Shown here piece by piece: positions 26,910-33,714 of a stretch of 64,000 nucleotides of DNA; the first letter of the stretch is position 1; every line of letters starts with the position of its first letter. The stretch spans positions 124,001 through 188,000 of the forward strand of contig NZ_JBNDNA010000006.1 of assembly GCF_049856175.1 (NCBI RefSeq), written 5' to 3'. Made by a program: the position numbers and the translations under genes. The notes beneath the pieces are model-generated. The model ran no database searches. It was not told the DNA's origin and was given only the letters and a program-made list of their open reading frames with translations. The DNA is from JB111 sp049856175 (GTDB taxonomy: Bacteria > Actinomycetota > Actinomycetes > Actinomycetales > Actinomycetaceae).

Positions 26910-28585
26910 ACGACGGTCGGCATGATCATCGGCGAGCGCCGCAGGCGCCGAGAGACCCACCGGCCCACCACGCGCCGCATCGCCTGCTGCATCTGGTGCG
27001 TGTCGGCGTTGCCGCGCGCGGCGACCTCCTCCAGGGCGGCCGTGACGTCGGGCAGGATGCCGTCGAAGACGGCGGGCGCCTCCGCCATGCCGCGGGCCTC
27101 GATGTGCGGGCCGACCACGACCGTGCCGTGCTGCCGGTCGACCACGGCGAAGATCGAGATGAAGCCCTCCTCGCCGAGGATCCGCCGGTCCTTGAGCTCG
27201 GTCTCCGTCACCTCGCCGACCGAGCTGCCGTCGACGTAGACGTATCCGCACTCAACCTGTCCGGCGATCTTCGCGCGTCCGCCGGCGAGGTCGACGACGA
27301 CGCCGTCCTCGGCGAGCACGACCCGCTCGGCGGGCAGACCGGTGCGGACGGCGAGCGCCCCGTTGGCCACGAGGTGACGGATCTCGCCGTGCACGGGCAT
27401 GACGTTCTTCGGCTGCACGATGTTGTAGCAGTACAGGAGCTCGCCGGCCGAGGCGTGCCCGGAGACGTGGACCTTGGCGTTGGACTGGTGGACGACCTTC
27501 GCGCCGAGGCGCATGAGGCCGTTGATCACCCGGAACACCGAGTTCTCGTTGCCCGGGATGAGAGAGGACGCGAAGATCACCGTGTCGCCCGGTCCGACGT
27601 CGACCTTGTGGTTGCGGTTGGCGATCCTCGACAGGGCGGCCATCGGCTCGCCCTGGGAGCCGGTGGCCATGAGGACCCGGTCCTGGGCCGGGATCGAGTC
27701 GATGTTCTTCTGGTCGATGAGGACGCCGGGCGGGACCGTGAGGTAGCCGAGGTCGGCGGCGATGCCCATGTTGCGGATCATCGACCGTCCGACGAGCGCG
27801 ACCCTGCGGCCGTGCAGTGCGGCGGCGTCGAGGACCTGCTGGACGCGGTGGACGTGGCTGGCGAAGGAGGCGACGACGATCTGCCCCTCGGCCTGGCCGA
27901 ACACCTGGTCGAGGACCGAACCGATGTCCCGCTCGGGTGCGGTGAAGCCCGGCACCTCGGCGTTCGTCGAGTCGGTCATGAACAGGTCCACGCCCTCCTC
28001 GCCCAGACGCGCGAAGGCACGCAGGTCGGTGATGCGCCCGTCCAGCGGCAGCTGGTCCATCTTGAAGTCGCCCGTGTGCAGGACGGAGCCCGCGCCGGTG
28101 CGGATCATCACTGCGAGCGCGTCCGGGATGGAGTGGTTGACTGCGACGAACTCGAGGTCGAACGGGCCCTTCGTCACCCGCTCGTCCTCGGCGACGACCT
28201 GGAGCTGGGGGGTCAGCCGGTGCTCGCGCAGCTTGGCCTCGATGAACGCGAGGGTGAGCCGCGAACCGAGCAGCGGGATGTCGCCCCGGAGGCGCAGGAG
28301 ATAGGGCACGGCACCGATGTGGTCCTCGTGGCCGTGCGTGAGGACCACGGCGACGACGTCGTCGATCCGGTCCTCGATGTAGCTGAAGTCCGGGAGGATG
28401 ACGTCGACGCCGGGCTGGTGCTCCTCGGGGAAGAGCACCCCGCAGTCGACGATAAGGAGCTTGCCGTCGTACTCGAAGACCGTCATGTTGCGGCCGACCT
28501 CGCCGAGCCCTCCGAGGGGCACGATGCGCATGGCGCCCTTCGCGAGGGCGGGCGGACGGGTCAGCTCAGGATGGGGATTGCTCAC
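26900..28585 (-). CDS. rnj: Ribonuclease J
   Basis: Metallo-beta-lactamase/beta-CASP ribonuclease with 5'-3' exo- and endonuclease activity in RNA decay and rRNA maturation. The 561-residue protein has the zinc motif LTHGHEDHIG (about residues 82-91), the later His in NHSIPDAL and HTGDFKMD, the beta-CASP serine/histidine segments (ATGSQGEP; HVSGHASAGEL) and the usual C-terminal domain. The GTG start at 28585 follows GGGAGG with eight bases between. In M. tuberculosis rnj lies next to dapA; here an ABC-2 exporter and its tetR are inserted between them. Confidence 0.95.
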   Translation of the reverse strand: MSNPHPELTRPPALAKGAMRIVPLGGLGEVGRNMTVFEYDGKLLIVDCGVLFPEEHQPGVDVILPDFSYIEDRIDDVVAVVLTHGHEDHIGAVPYLLRLRGDIPLLGSRLTLAFIEAKLREHRLTPQLQVVAEDERVTKGPFDLEFVAVNHSIPDALAVMIRTGAGSVLHTGDFKMDQLPLDGRITDLRAFARLGEEGVDLFMTDSTNAEVPGFTAPERDIGSVLDQVFGQAEGQIVVASFASHVHRVQQVLDAAALHGRRVALVGRSMIRNMGIAADLGYLTVPPGVLIDQKNIDSIPAQDRVLMATGSQGEPMAALSRIANRNHKVDVGPGDTVIFASSLIPGNENSVFRVINGLMRLGAKVVHQSNAKVHVSGHASAGELLYCYNIVQPKNVMPVHGEIRHLVANGALAVRTGLPAERVVLAEDGVVVDLAGGRAKIAGQVECGYVYVDGSSVGEVTETELKDRRILGEEGFISIFAVVDRQHGTVVVGPHIEARGMAEAPAVFDGILPDVTAALEEVAARGNADTHQMQQAMRRVVGRWVSRRLRRSPMIMPTVVEV

Positions 28586-28616
28586 CGGCTCATCCTCCCA
28601 CTACCCGCGCACGCCG

Positions 28617-29366
28617 TCAGTCGGTTCGCCTGCGCAGCGTGAGGGTGCCGAGCATGAGGACCACCACGGCGAGGGCGGCGACGACGCCGAGATCGGCCCA
28701 CGTGCCGTCGGCCACGGCCCCGCCCGTGCCCGCCTGCACGCCCGTCATCGCGTCGACGGCGTAGGACATCGGCAGCAGGTCGGAGAGGATCTCCGCCGCG
28801 CGCGGCATCGCCTCGCGCGGCACGAACAGTCCGCACAGGAGCAGCTGCGGGAGGATGAGGGCCGGCATGAACTGGACGGCCTGGAACTCGGTCCGGGCGA
28901 ACGCGGAGACGGCGAGGCCGAGCGCGGTGCCGAGGAAGGCGTCGGTCAGGGCGACGGCGACGAGCGCCCACAGCGGTCCGCTCACCTCCAGGCCGAGCAG
29001 GCCGACGGCGAGCGCGATGACGAGCCCCGCCTGGACCACGCAGACGGCGAGGAACGCGAGTGCGTAGCCCACCAGGATGTCTCCCCGGCCGGTCGGCATG
29101 GCGAGGAGCCGCTCGAGGGTGCCGGCGGTCCGCTCGCGGAGCATCGTCACCGAGGTGACGACGAACATGACGATGAACGGCATGATCGCGATGAGGCTCG
29201 GGCCCAGGCGCTGGAACGTGGCACCGTCTCCGGCCTCCCCGAACACCCACCGCAGCAGGGCCAGGAGCAGGCACGGCACGAGCAGCATGAGCGCCACCGT
29301 CCGCGGGTCGCGACGCAGCTGGGTGAGCACGCGGCGCGAGACGGCGATCGTGGTCCCGGGGGTCAC
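28617..29366 (-). CDS. ABC-2 type multidrug/polyketide exporter permease
   Basis: 249-residue DrrB-like permease with six hydrophobic spans and a cytoplasmic N-terminus (VSRRVLTQLRRDPRTVALMLLVPC). Segments RTAGTLERLLAMPTGRGDILVGY and ILSDLLPMSYAVDAM are typical of ABC2_membrane proteins. The GTG start overlaps the ATPase stop (GTGA), so the two are coupled. Exported substrate unknown; the TetR control and family suggest a drug or hydrophobic metabolite. Confidence 0.85.
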   Translation of the reverse strand: MTPGTTIAVSRRVLTQLRRDPRTVALMLLVPCLLLALLRWVFGEAGDGATFQRLGPSLIAIMPFIVMFVVTSVTMLRERTAGTLERLLAMPTGRGDILVGYALAFLAVCVVQAGLVIALAVGLLGLEVSGPLWALVAVALTDAFLGTALGLAVSAFARTEFQAVQFMPALILPQLLLCGLFVPREAMPRAAEILSDLLPMSYAVDAMTGVQAGTGGAVADGTWADLGVVAALAVVVLMLGTLTLRRRTD

Positions 29367-30211
29367 GCCGCCGCCTCCTCGACGAGCGCGAGGAACGCGT
29401 CCTCGACGGTGGCCGTGCCGGTGCGCTCCCTGAGCCCGGCCGGGGTACCGGTGGCCAGGAGCACGCCGTCGCGCACGAGAGCGATGCGGTCGCACCGCTC
29501 GGCCTCGTCCATCACGTGGCTCGAGACGAGCAGGCCGGCGCCGCCCGCGGCGAGCTCGCGGAACGTCTCCCACAGCGAGCGGCGCAGCACCGGGTCCAGG
29601 CCGACCGTCGGCTCGTCGAGGACGAGGACCGGCGGCCGGGACAGTAGGGCGGTGGCCAGCGAGACGCGGCCGCGCTGACCGCCGGACATCGAGCCGACCA
29701 CCTGGTCGGCGGCCCCGGTGAGGCCGACGGCCGCGAGCGCCCGGTCGACGTCGTCGCGCCCGGCGCCGAGGACGGCCGCGAAGAAGGCGAGGTTCTCGGC
29801 CGCCGTGATGTCGTCGTAGACGGCCGGGGCCTGGGTGACGTAGCCGATCCGCCCCCTCAGGTCGGCGCCCCCGGCGGGGCGGCCGAGCACGTCGAGGCGT
29901 CCGGTCACGCGCCGCTGGACCCCGACGACGGCGCGCATGAGCGTCGTCTTCCCGCCGCCGGACGGGCCCAGGAGCCCGAGGATCTCCCCCGCGCGCAGCT
30001 CGAGGTCGACACCGCGCAGGACCTCCTTGCCGCCCCGGACGACCGACAGGCCCTCGGCCTCGACGACGACGTCGCCCGGGCCCGGCCTCCCGTCCCCGTT
30101 CCCGCCACGGCCCGACCTGGCCGTCCGACGCCCCGACCTGCCCTGCCCGGGTCCCGTCCCGCGCGCCGCTCCGCGCCCCGACCTGGCCGCCCCACGCCCC
30201 GTCCTCGTCAT
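29363..30211 (-). CDS. ABC-2 exporter ATP-binding protein
   Basis: 282-residue DrrA/CcmA-type ATPase. After a ~50-residue Arg/Gly-rich N-terminus come Walker A GPSGGGKTT, the signature MSGGQRGRVSL, Walker B VLVLDEPTVGLDP and VSSHVMDEAERC. The ATG at 30211 is fixed by GGAGGT with six bases to the start. The N-terminal extension is built from imperfect Gly-Arg repeats and has no counterpart in most homologues. It is first in the exporter operon, divergent from the tetR at 30299. Confidence 0.87.
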   Translation of the reverse strand: MTRTGRGAARSGRGAARGTGPGQGRSGRRTARSGRGGNGDGRPGPGDVVVEAEGLSVVRGGKEVLRGVDLELRAGEILGLLGPSGGGKTTLMRAVVGVQRRVTGRLDVLGRPAGGADLRGRIGYVTQAPAVYDDITAAENLAFFAAVLGAGRDDVDRALAAVGLTGAADQVVGSMSGGQRGRVSLATALLSRPPVLVLDEPTVGLDPVLRRSLWETFRELAAGGAGLLVSSHVMDEAERCDRIALVRDGVLLATGTPAGLRERTGTATVEDAFLALVEEAAA

Positions 30212-30227
30212 CGCGCACCTCCAATGA

Positions 30228-30241
30228 TCAACGCTTGTTGA
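30228..30241. promoter_or_regulatory. TetR operator O1 (exporter side)
   Basis: TCAACGCTTGTTGA, a palindrome with one mismatch, spans the predicted transcription start of the ABC operon. A closely matching copy lies 43 bp away (four helical turns). Confidence 0.75.
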
Positions 30242-30245
30242 CGTG

Positions 30246-30274
30246 ACGGTACGCCTCGCCGCCACGCAGGTCAA
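30246..30274 (-). promoter_or_regulatory. Sigma70-type promoter of the ABC-2 exporter operon
   Basis: On the minus strand TTGACC (30269-30274) and TACCGT (30246-30251) are separated by exactly 17 bp. The -35 is overlapped by operator O2 and the start site by O1. Confidence 0.7.
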
Positions 30275-30284
30275 CGCTCGTTGA
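30271..30284. promoter_or_regulatory. TetR operator O2 (shared)
   Basis: TCAACGCTCGTTGA, perfect arms TCAACG/CGTTGA around a 2-bp centre. It overlaps the -35 of the exporter promoter and lies just before the -10 of tetR, so one bound repressor could block both directions. Confidence 0.75.
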
Positions 30285-30286
30285 TC

Positions 30287-30292
30287 TACAGT
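30287..30292 (+). promoter_or_regulatory. Putative -10 of leaderless tetR promoter (exporter regulator)
   Basis: TACAGT, six bases before the ATG at 30299. Confidence 0.5.
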
Positions 30293-30298
30293 GGGACG

Positions 30299-30859
30299 AT
30301 GGCCCGCCGCACCGCGCAGGAGAACCGCACGACGATCCGCGCCGCCGCCCGGGAGCTCTTCGCCGAGCAGGGCTACGACCGGGCGACGGTCCGGGCGATC
30401 GCCGCCCGGGCCGGCGTCGATCCCGCGGTCGTCATCCGCTCGTTCGGGTCGAAGGCGGACCTGTTCGCCGCCACCGTCGACGTCGAGCTCGGCATCGACC
30501 TCACCGGCGACGCCCCCACGACGCCCGATGAGATCGGCGAGCTCATCGCCCGCCACGTGCTTCGGCGCTGGGAGCAGGACGACGTCCTCCTCGTCCTCCT
30601 GCGCACCGCGGTCGAGCACGAGCCGGCGCGCGACCGGCTCGTCGAGGTGATGTCCGGCCAGGTCGTCCCGATGATCCAGCGGCTCGGCGTGCCCGCCGAC
30701 GAGGCCCGGCTCCGCGCGACCCTCGTCGCCACCCAGGTGATCGGGCTCGCGATGGTGCGTCTGGTGGCACGCGTGGAGCCCCTCGCCTCGGCGAGCCACG
30801 ACGACGTCGTCCGGTGGCTCGCGCCCACGTTCCAGAGGTACCTCACCGACCCGCTGTGA
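30299..30859 (+). CDS. TetR-family repressor of the adjacent ABC-2 exporter
   Basis: 186 residues. The HTH is at about residues 8-55 (ENRTTIRAAARELFAEQGYDRATVRAIAARAGVDPAVVIRSFGSKADLFAAT in order), followed by a C-terminal domain like TetR_C_17 (QDDVLLVLLRTAVEHEPARDRL). The gene is divergent from the exporter, and two copies of a TCAACG-N2-CGTTGA operator lie in the 87-bp gap. Auto- and cross-repression, relieved by an exporter substrate, is the likely logic. Confidence 0.87.
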   Translation: MARRTAQENRTTIRAAARELFAEQGYDRATVRAIAARAGVDPAVVIRSFGSKADLFAATVDVELGIDLTGDAPTTPDEIGELIARHVLRRWEQDDVLLVLLRTAVEHEPARDRLVEVMSGQVVPMIQRLGVPADEARLRATLVATQVIGLAMVRLVARVEPLASASHDDVVRWLAPTFQRYLTDPL

Positions 30860-30898
30860 GCGCCGCGCGCACCGCACGCCGAACGGCCTGGGGGCCTC

Positions 30899-30979
30899 GC
30901 CGTCGTGGGGGGCACTACCGGGCGGTACGTCACCGGAGTCACGCTGCCCGTCGACGCCGGATACACGATCAAGCACTGA
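30899..30979 (+). pseudogene. C-terminal remnant of a short-chain dehydrogenase
   Basis: The frame ending in TGA at 30977-30979 encodes GRYVTGVTLPVDAGYTIKH, the typical end of FabG-like SDR proteins (YVTGVTLPVDGG). Upstream, the frame gives only about eight further plausible residues and then runs into the tetR 3' end. No start or Rossmann domain remains, so it is a relic left by a deletion, probably linked to the arrival of the tetR-exporter cassette. Confidence 0.7.
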
Positions 30980-30999
30980 CCTGCGCGGCGACCCCGGCC

Positions 31000-31018
31000 C
31001 GGGCACGGACGGTGCCCG
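31000..31018 (-). terminator. Small hairpin downstream of dapA
   Basis: CGGGCAC and GTGCCCG (7-bp arms, 5-nt loop), about 60 bp past the dapA stop on its strand. Confidence 0.4.
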
Positions 31019-31025
31019 TCCAGCG

Positions 31026-31069
31026 GTGCGTCTGCTCGGTGCGTCTGCGCGGCGCGTCTGCTCGGTACG
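31026..31069. repeat. Three 13-bp tandem units downstream of dapA
   Basis: GTGCGTCTGCTCG-type units at 31026, 31039 and 31052, plus a partial fourth, with one or two changes each. They lie between the dapA stop and its hairpin. Confidence 0.75.
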
Positions 31070-31077
31070 CCGGCAGC

Positions 31078-31986
31078 TCAGGCCGGGAGGTACCCCTCCG
31101 CCTCGAGGGTGGCGCGCAGCTCGGCGACCTCCGCCTCGGTCGCGCCGACGAGCGGGAGGCGCACGGTGGGGTGCGGGATGCGCCCCCGCAGGTGGCTGGC
31201 GTGCTTCGACATGACGGCGCCCTGGCCGGTGCCCATGATCGCCGCGACGAGCGGCTTGACCCGGTGGGCGACGGCGCGCGCGCCCGGCAGGTCGCCGGCG
31301 TCGACCTCGCGGACCATCTCGACGTACTTCGCGGCGGCCACGTGGCCGACCACGGAGACGACCCCGGACGCCCCGTGGGCGAGCCACGCGAAGTTGAGCG
31401 CGTCGTCGCCGGAGTAGTACTCCAGCCCGGTGCGGGACATCGTCTCGAAGCCGGCCGGCACGTCGCCGGTGGCGTCCTTCACCGCGAGGATCTGCTCGTG
31501 CGCGGCGAGCCGGTCGAGGGTCTCCGGCTCGAGGCGCACGCCGGTGCGGCCGGGGATGTCGTAGACCATCACCGGCAGGTCGGTCGCCTCGGTCACGGCC
31601 ACGATGTGCTGGTAGACGCCCTCCTGCGAGGGGCGGTTGTAGTACGGCGCGACGACGAGCAGGCCCTTGGCGCCGGAGCGCGCGGCGCCCTCGGCGATGC
31701 GTACCGCGTGCGCGGTGTCGTTCGAGCCGGCGCCGCCGATGATCATCACCCTGTCCCCGACGGCCTCCGTGACCGCCCGGACGAGCGCGTCCTTCTCGGG
31801 CTGGTGCGTCGTGGGCGACTCGCCCGTGGTGCCGTTGAGCACGAGGGCGTCGCACCCGTCCTCGACGAGGGCGACCGCGAGCGAGACGGCCGCGTCGACG
31901 TCGAGCTCGCCGTCGGGCGTGAACGGGGTCGCCATGGCGACGGACACCGAGCCGAAGCTGCGCGAGGGGTGGTAGGGCATCGTCAT
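31078..31986 (-). CDS. dapA: 4-hydroxy-tetrahydrodipicolinate synthase
   Basis: Condenses pyruvate with aspartate semialdehyde, the first committed step to DAP and lysine. The 302-residue protein has GTTGESPT (pyruvate site), the catalytic Tyr in VYDIPGRTGV, and the Schiff-base Lys in ILAVKDATGD. Family length and motifs are complete. Of two nearby ATGs (31986 and 31980) the first is preferred because TACCGT lies six bases upstream. It stands alone, with dapB 3 kb away. Confidence 0.95.
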   Translation of the reverse strand: MTMPYHPSRSFGSVSVAMATPFTPDGELDVDAAVSLAVALVEDGCDALVLNGTTGESPTTHQPEKDALVRAVTEAVGDRVMIIGGAGSNDTAHAVRIAEGAARSGAKGLLVVAPYYNRPSQEGVYQHIVAVTEATDLPVMVYDIPGRTGVRLEPETLDRLAAHEQILAVKDATGDVPAGFETMSRTGLEYYSGDDALNFAWLAHGASGVVSVVGHVAAAKYVEMVREVDAGDLPGARAVAHRVKPLVAAIMGTGQGAVMSKHASHLRGRIPHPTVRLPLVGATEAEVAELRATLEAEGYLPA

Positions 31987-31992
31987 GCTGGA

Positions 31993-31998
31993 ACGGTA
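31993..31998 (-). promoter_or_regulatory. Putative -10 of leaderless dapA promoter
   Basis: Minus-strand TACCGT, six bases before the dapA ATG at 31986. The ~85 bp between here and the first GCAC-N4-GTGC repeat hold nothing I recognise. Confidence 0.5.
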
Positions 31999-32083
31999 CC
32001 CGCGGCGGTACCCGGACGGCGGGAGCGCCGGGCTGAGCGCCGGGGCCCGATCTCACCGGCGACCACCGTCCGGCAGCCGCGCC

Positions 32084-32098
32084 GGCACGTTCGTGCTG
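32084..32098 (+). promoter_or_regulatory. GCAC-N4-GTGC repeat, copy 1 (at promoter)
   Basis: GGCACGTTCGTGCTG lies immediately upstream of the putative -10 of the leader transcript and recurs at 32228-32242 with one change. Its GCAC/GTGC arms could be an operator half-site pair or a small RNA hairpin. Confidence 0.4.
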
Positions 32099-32099
32099 A

Positions 32100-32105
32100 T
32101 AACTT
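32100..32105 (+). promoter_or_regulatory. Putative -10 of the MFS leader transcript
   Basis: TAACTT, seven bases before a GTG that opens a 17-codon frame. No convincing -35, so an activator may be needed. Confidence 0.4.
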
Positions 32106-32112
32106 GGCCGAC

Positions 32113-32166
32113 GTGACAGCAGCTTCCGCGGCCTCCTGCGCCGCTGTGACCAGGACGTCCCGCTAG
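32113..32166 (+). CDS. Putative leader peptide of the MFS exporter
   Basis: A leaderless 17-residue frame, MTAASAASCAAVTRTSR, rich in Ala/Ser/Thr. Its TAG stop (32164-32166) lies in the loop of an 11-bp hairpin, and its last codons form the 5' arm. This is how leader peptides of ribosome-stalling attenuators (for example erm or cat leaders) are placed, but no known stalling motif is recognised and translation is unproven. Confidence 0.4.
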   Translation: MTAASAASCAAVTRTSR

Positions 32167-32282
32167 CGGCGGGACGTCCCACCTCCTTACCTCGAGACGT
32201 CCAGCCGCTTCGTGATCAGACCGGAGCGGCACCTTCGTGCTGCTCGCACCCCCTGAGCAACGGAGTACCTGGTGACGTCACC
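32153..32282 (+). promoter_or_regulatory. Putative translational attenuator with four GACGTC pairing segments
   Basis: Segment 1 (32153-32163) pairs perfectly with segment 2 (32169-32179), 11 bp. Segment 3 has GACGTC at 32196-32201, and segment 4 is the palindrome GGTGACGTCACC at 32271-32282, which contains the GTG start of the exporter. Segment 3 GACGTC-CAG can pair with CTG-gt-GACGTC of segment 4 (9 bp, 2-nt bulge), or with GGACGTC of segment 2 (7 bp). Thus 1:2 plus 3:4 would hide the start and 2:3 would free it. Between 2 and 3 lies CACCTCCTTA (from 32180), nine bases of which copy the 16S rRNA 3' end. A further hairpin GCCGCT/AGCGGC is at 32204-32230. Confidence 0.5.
32228..32242 (+). repeat. 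GCAC-N4-GTGC repeat, copy 2 (in leader)
   Basis: GGCACCTTCGTGCTG repeats the promoter-proximal copy at 32084 with one mismatch, 144 bp downstream, shortly before the exporter ribosome site. Confidence 0.55.
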
Positions 32283-33690
32283 ACTTCCACCTTCACGCGG
32301 GCACGGCCCGTCCCCGGCACGCGCCTGGCTCGTCCTGTGCGCGATGTCGATGCTGCAGTTCTTCATCGCGGTCGACGTGACCGTGGTCAACATCGCACTG
32401 CCGTCGATCGGCGACGAGTTCGGTGTCGACGCTCGTGCCCTGACCTGGGTCGTGGTCGGATACACGGTCACCGGCGGCGGCCTGCTGATGCTGGGTGGCC
32501 GGCTCGGCGACCTGCTGGGCCGACGCCGCACGCTGCTGGCGGGCACGACCCTCTTCGGTGCCGCCTCGCTGCTGGCGGGGCTGGCCCCGTCCTTCGGGTG
32601 GCTGGTCGGCGCGCGCCTGCTCCAGGGCGCCGGCGAGGCGATCGCCCTTCCGGCGGCGATGGCCACCATCGTGCTGATGTTCCCCGAGGGGCCGCGCAGG
32701 TCGCGTGCGCTGAGCGTGTGGGCAGCCGTCGCCAGCTGCGGCCTCGTGCTCGGCCTCGTCCTGTCCGGGATCATCACCGCCCAGCTGGGCTGGCGGTGGG
32801 TCTTCCTCGTCTCGGTGCCCTTCATCCTCGTGGTGCTGGTGGCCGCGCTCGGCCTGGTCGAGCGCGACCGTCCCGTGTCCCGCGGCGCCGGGTCGATGGA
32901 CGTCCCCGGGGCCGTGCTCCTGACCGCCGGCCCCTTGCTGTTCACCCTGGGGGTGATCGAGGCGGGCGAGCCCGGTGCACCCGCGTGGGTCGCTCCGGCA
33001 GCCCTGGTCGGGGCGGTGCTGGCCGGTCTCGCGTTCGTGCGGGTCGAGATGCGTTCGCCCGACCCTCTGCTGCCGCTGTCGTTCTTCGCCCACCGCGGCC
33101 GTGTGGCAGCGAACCTGACCACGATGCTGCTCAGCGGTGCGTTGTCGACCTCGTTCCTGCTGTTCACGTTCTATCTGCAGGACCGACTCGGCATCGGGCC
33201 CCTGGGCGCCGGCCTGACGATGCTCCCGCTGGCGGTCGCGCTCATCGTCTTCGCCACGCTCGTGCCCCGGCTGCTGGGCAGGTGGGGAGCGCGCGCCTGC
33301 GTGCTGGCCGGCCTCGGCCTGACCGCGGCCGCGATGGTCGTGATCGCCACGGTGGCGGCGGTTGATGCCGGTGCGGCGCCGACGGTCCTGGCGATGCTGC
33401 CGATCGCCGCGGGCATGGGCCTCGGCCTCGTGGGCCTGCAGTACGTCGCGGTCAGCGGCGTGACCGACGACGACGCAGGGACAGCCTCTGGAGTGCAGCG
33501 TGCGGCCGACCAGCTCGGCGGCTCCGCCGGCGTGGCGGTCTTCGTGGGCATCGGATTCGCGCCCGCGCTGCACGGCGGCGACCCGTTCGTGGTCGCCACA
33601 GCGCTGGCCGGGCTCGGCCTCCTGGTCGGCGCGCTGGTCGCCTGGCGGATGCCCGGACCTGCCACGGCCGTGCCGGCGCAGGAGGGGTGA
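32272..33690 (+). CDS. MFS drug exporter, DHA2 (EmrB/QacA-like) family
   Basis: 472-residue inner-membrane proton antiporter, predicted 14 spans. Motifs are VDVTVVNIALP in span 1 (motif D1), GGRLGDLLGRRR (motif A, loop 2-3), ARLLQGAGEAIALPAAMA (motif B) and a diverged motif C around span 5. The GTG start at 32272 has GGAG six bases upstream (32262-32265) and is embedded in the palindrome GGTGACGTCACC. The 167-bp leader with a candidate stalling peptide suggests induction by an antibiotic acting on ribosomes; the substrate is not known. No regulator gene is adjacent. Confidence 0.85.
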   Translation: MTSPLPPSRGHGPSPARAWLVLCAMSMLQFFIAVDVTVVNIALPSIGDEFGVDARALTWVVVGYTVTGGGLLMLGGRLGDLLGRRRTLLAGTTLFGAASLLAGLAPSFGWLVGARLLQGAGEAIALPAAMATIVLMFPEGPRRSRALSVWAAVASCGLVLGLVLSGIITAQLGWRWVFLVSVPFILVVLVAALGLVERDRPVSRGAGSMDVPGAVLLTAGPLLFTLGVIEAGEPGAPAWVAPAALVGAVLAGLAFVRVEMRSPDPLLPLSFFAHRGRVAANLTTMLLSGALSTSFLLFTFYLQDRLGIGPLGAGLTMLPLAVALIVFATLVPRLLGRWGARACVLAGLGLTAAAMVVIATVAAVDAGAAPTVLAMLPIAAGMGLGLVGLQYVAVSGVTDDDAGTASGVQRAADQLGGSAGVAVFVGIGFAPALHGGDPFVVATALAGLGLLVGALVAWRMPGPATAVPAQEG

Positions 33691-33702
33691 CGCGTGACCT
33701 CA

Positions 33703-33708
33703 TAGGGT
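33703..33708 (+). promoter_or_regulatory. Putative -10 of leaderless GNAT promoter
   Basis: TAGGGT, six bases before the GTG at 33715. Confidence 0.45.
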
Positions 33709-33714
33709 GGTTCG

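Noticed and set aside
32040..32185. Minus-strand gene start using AGGTAAGGAGGT as a strong ribosome site
   Set aside because: The downstream frame is Arg-rich shadow coding that runs through dapA antisense; the sequence is better explained as part of the MFS leader on the plus strand.
31987..32271. Possible tRNA or structured RNA gene in the dapA-MFS gap
   Set aside because: No GTTCRANYC T-loop or acceptor-stem complementarity; the hairpins are explained by the attenuator.
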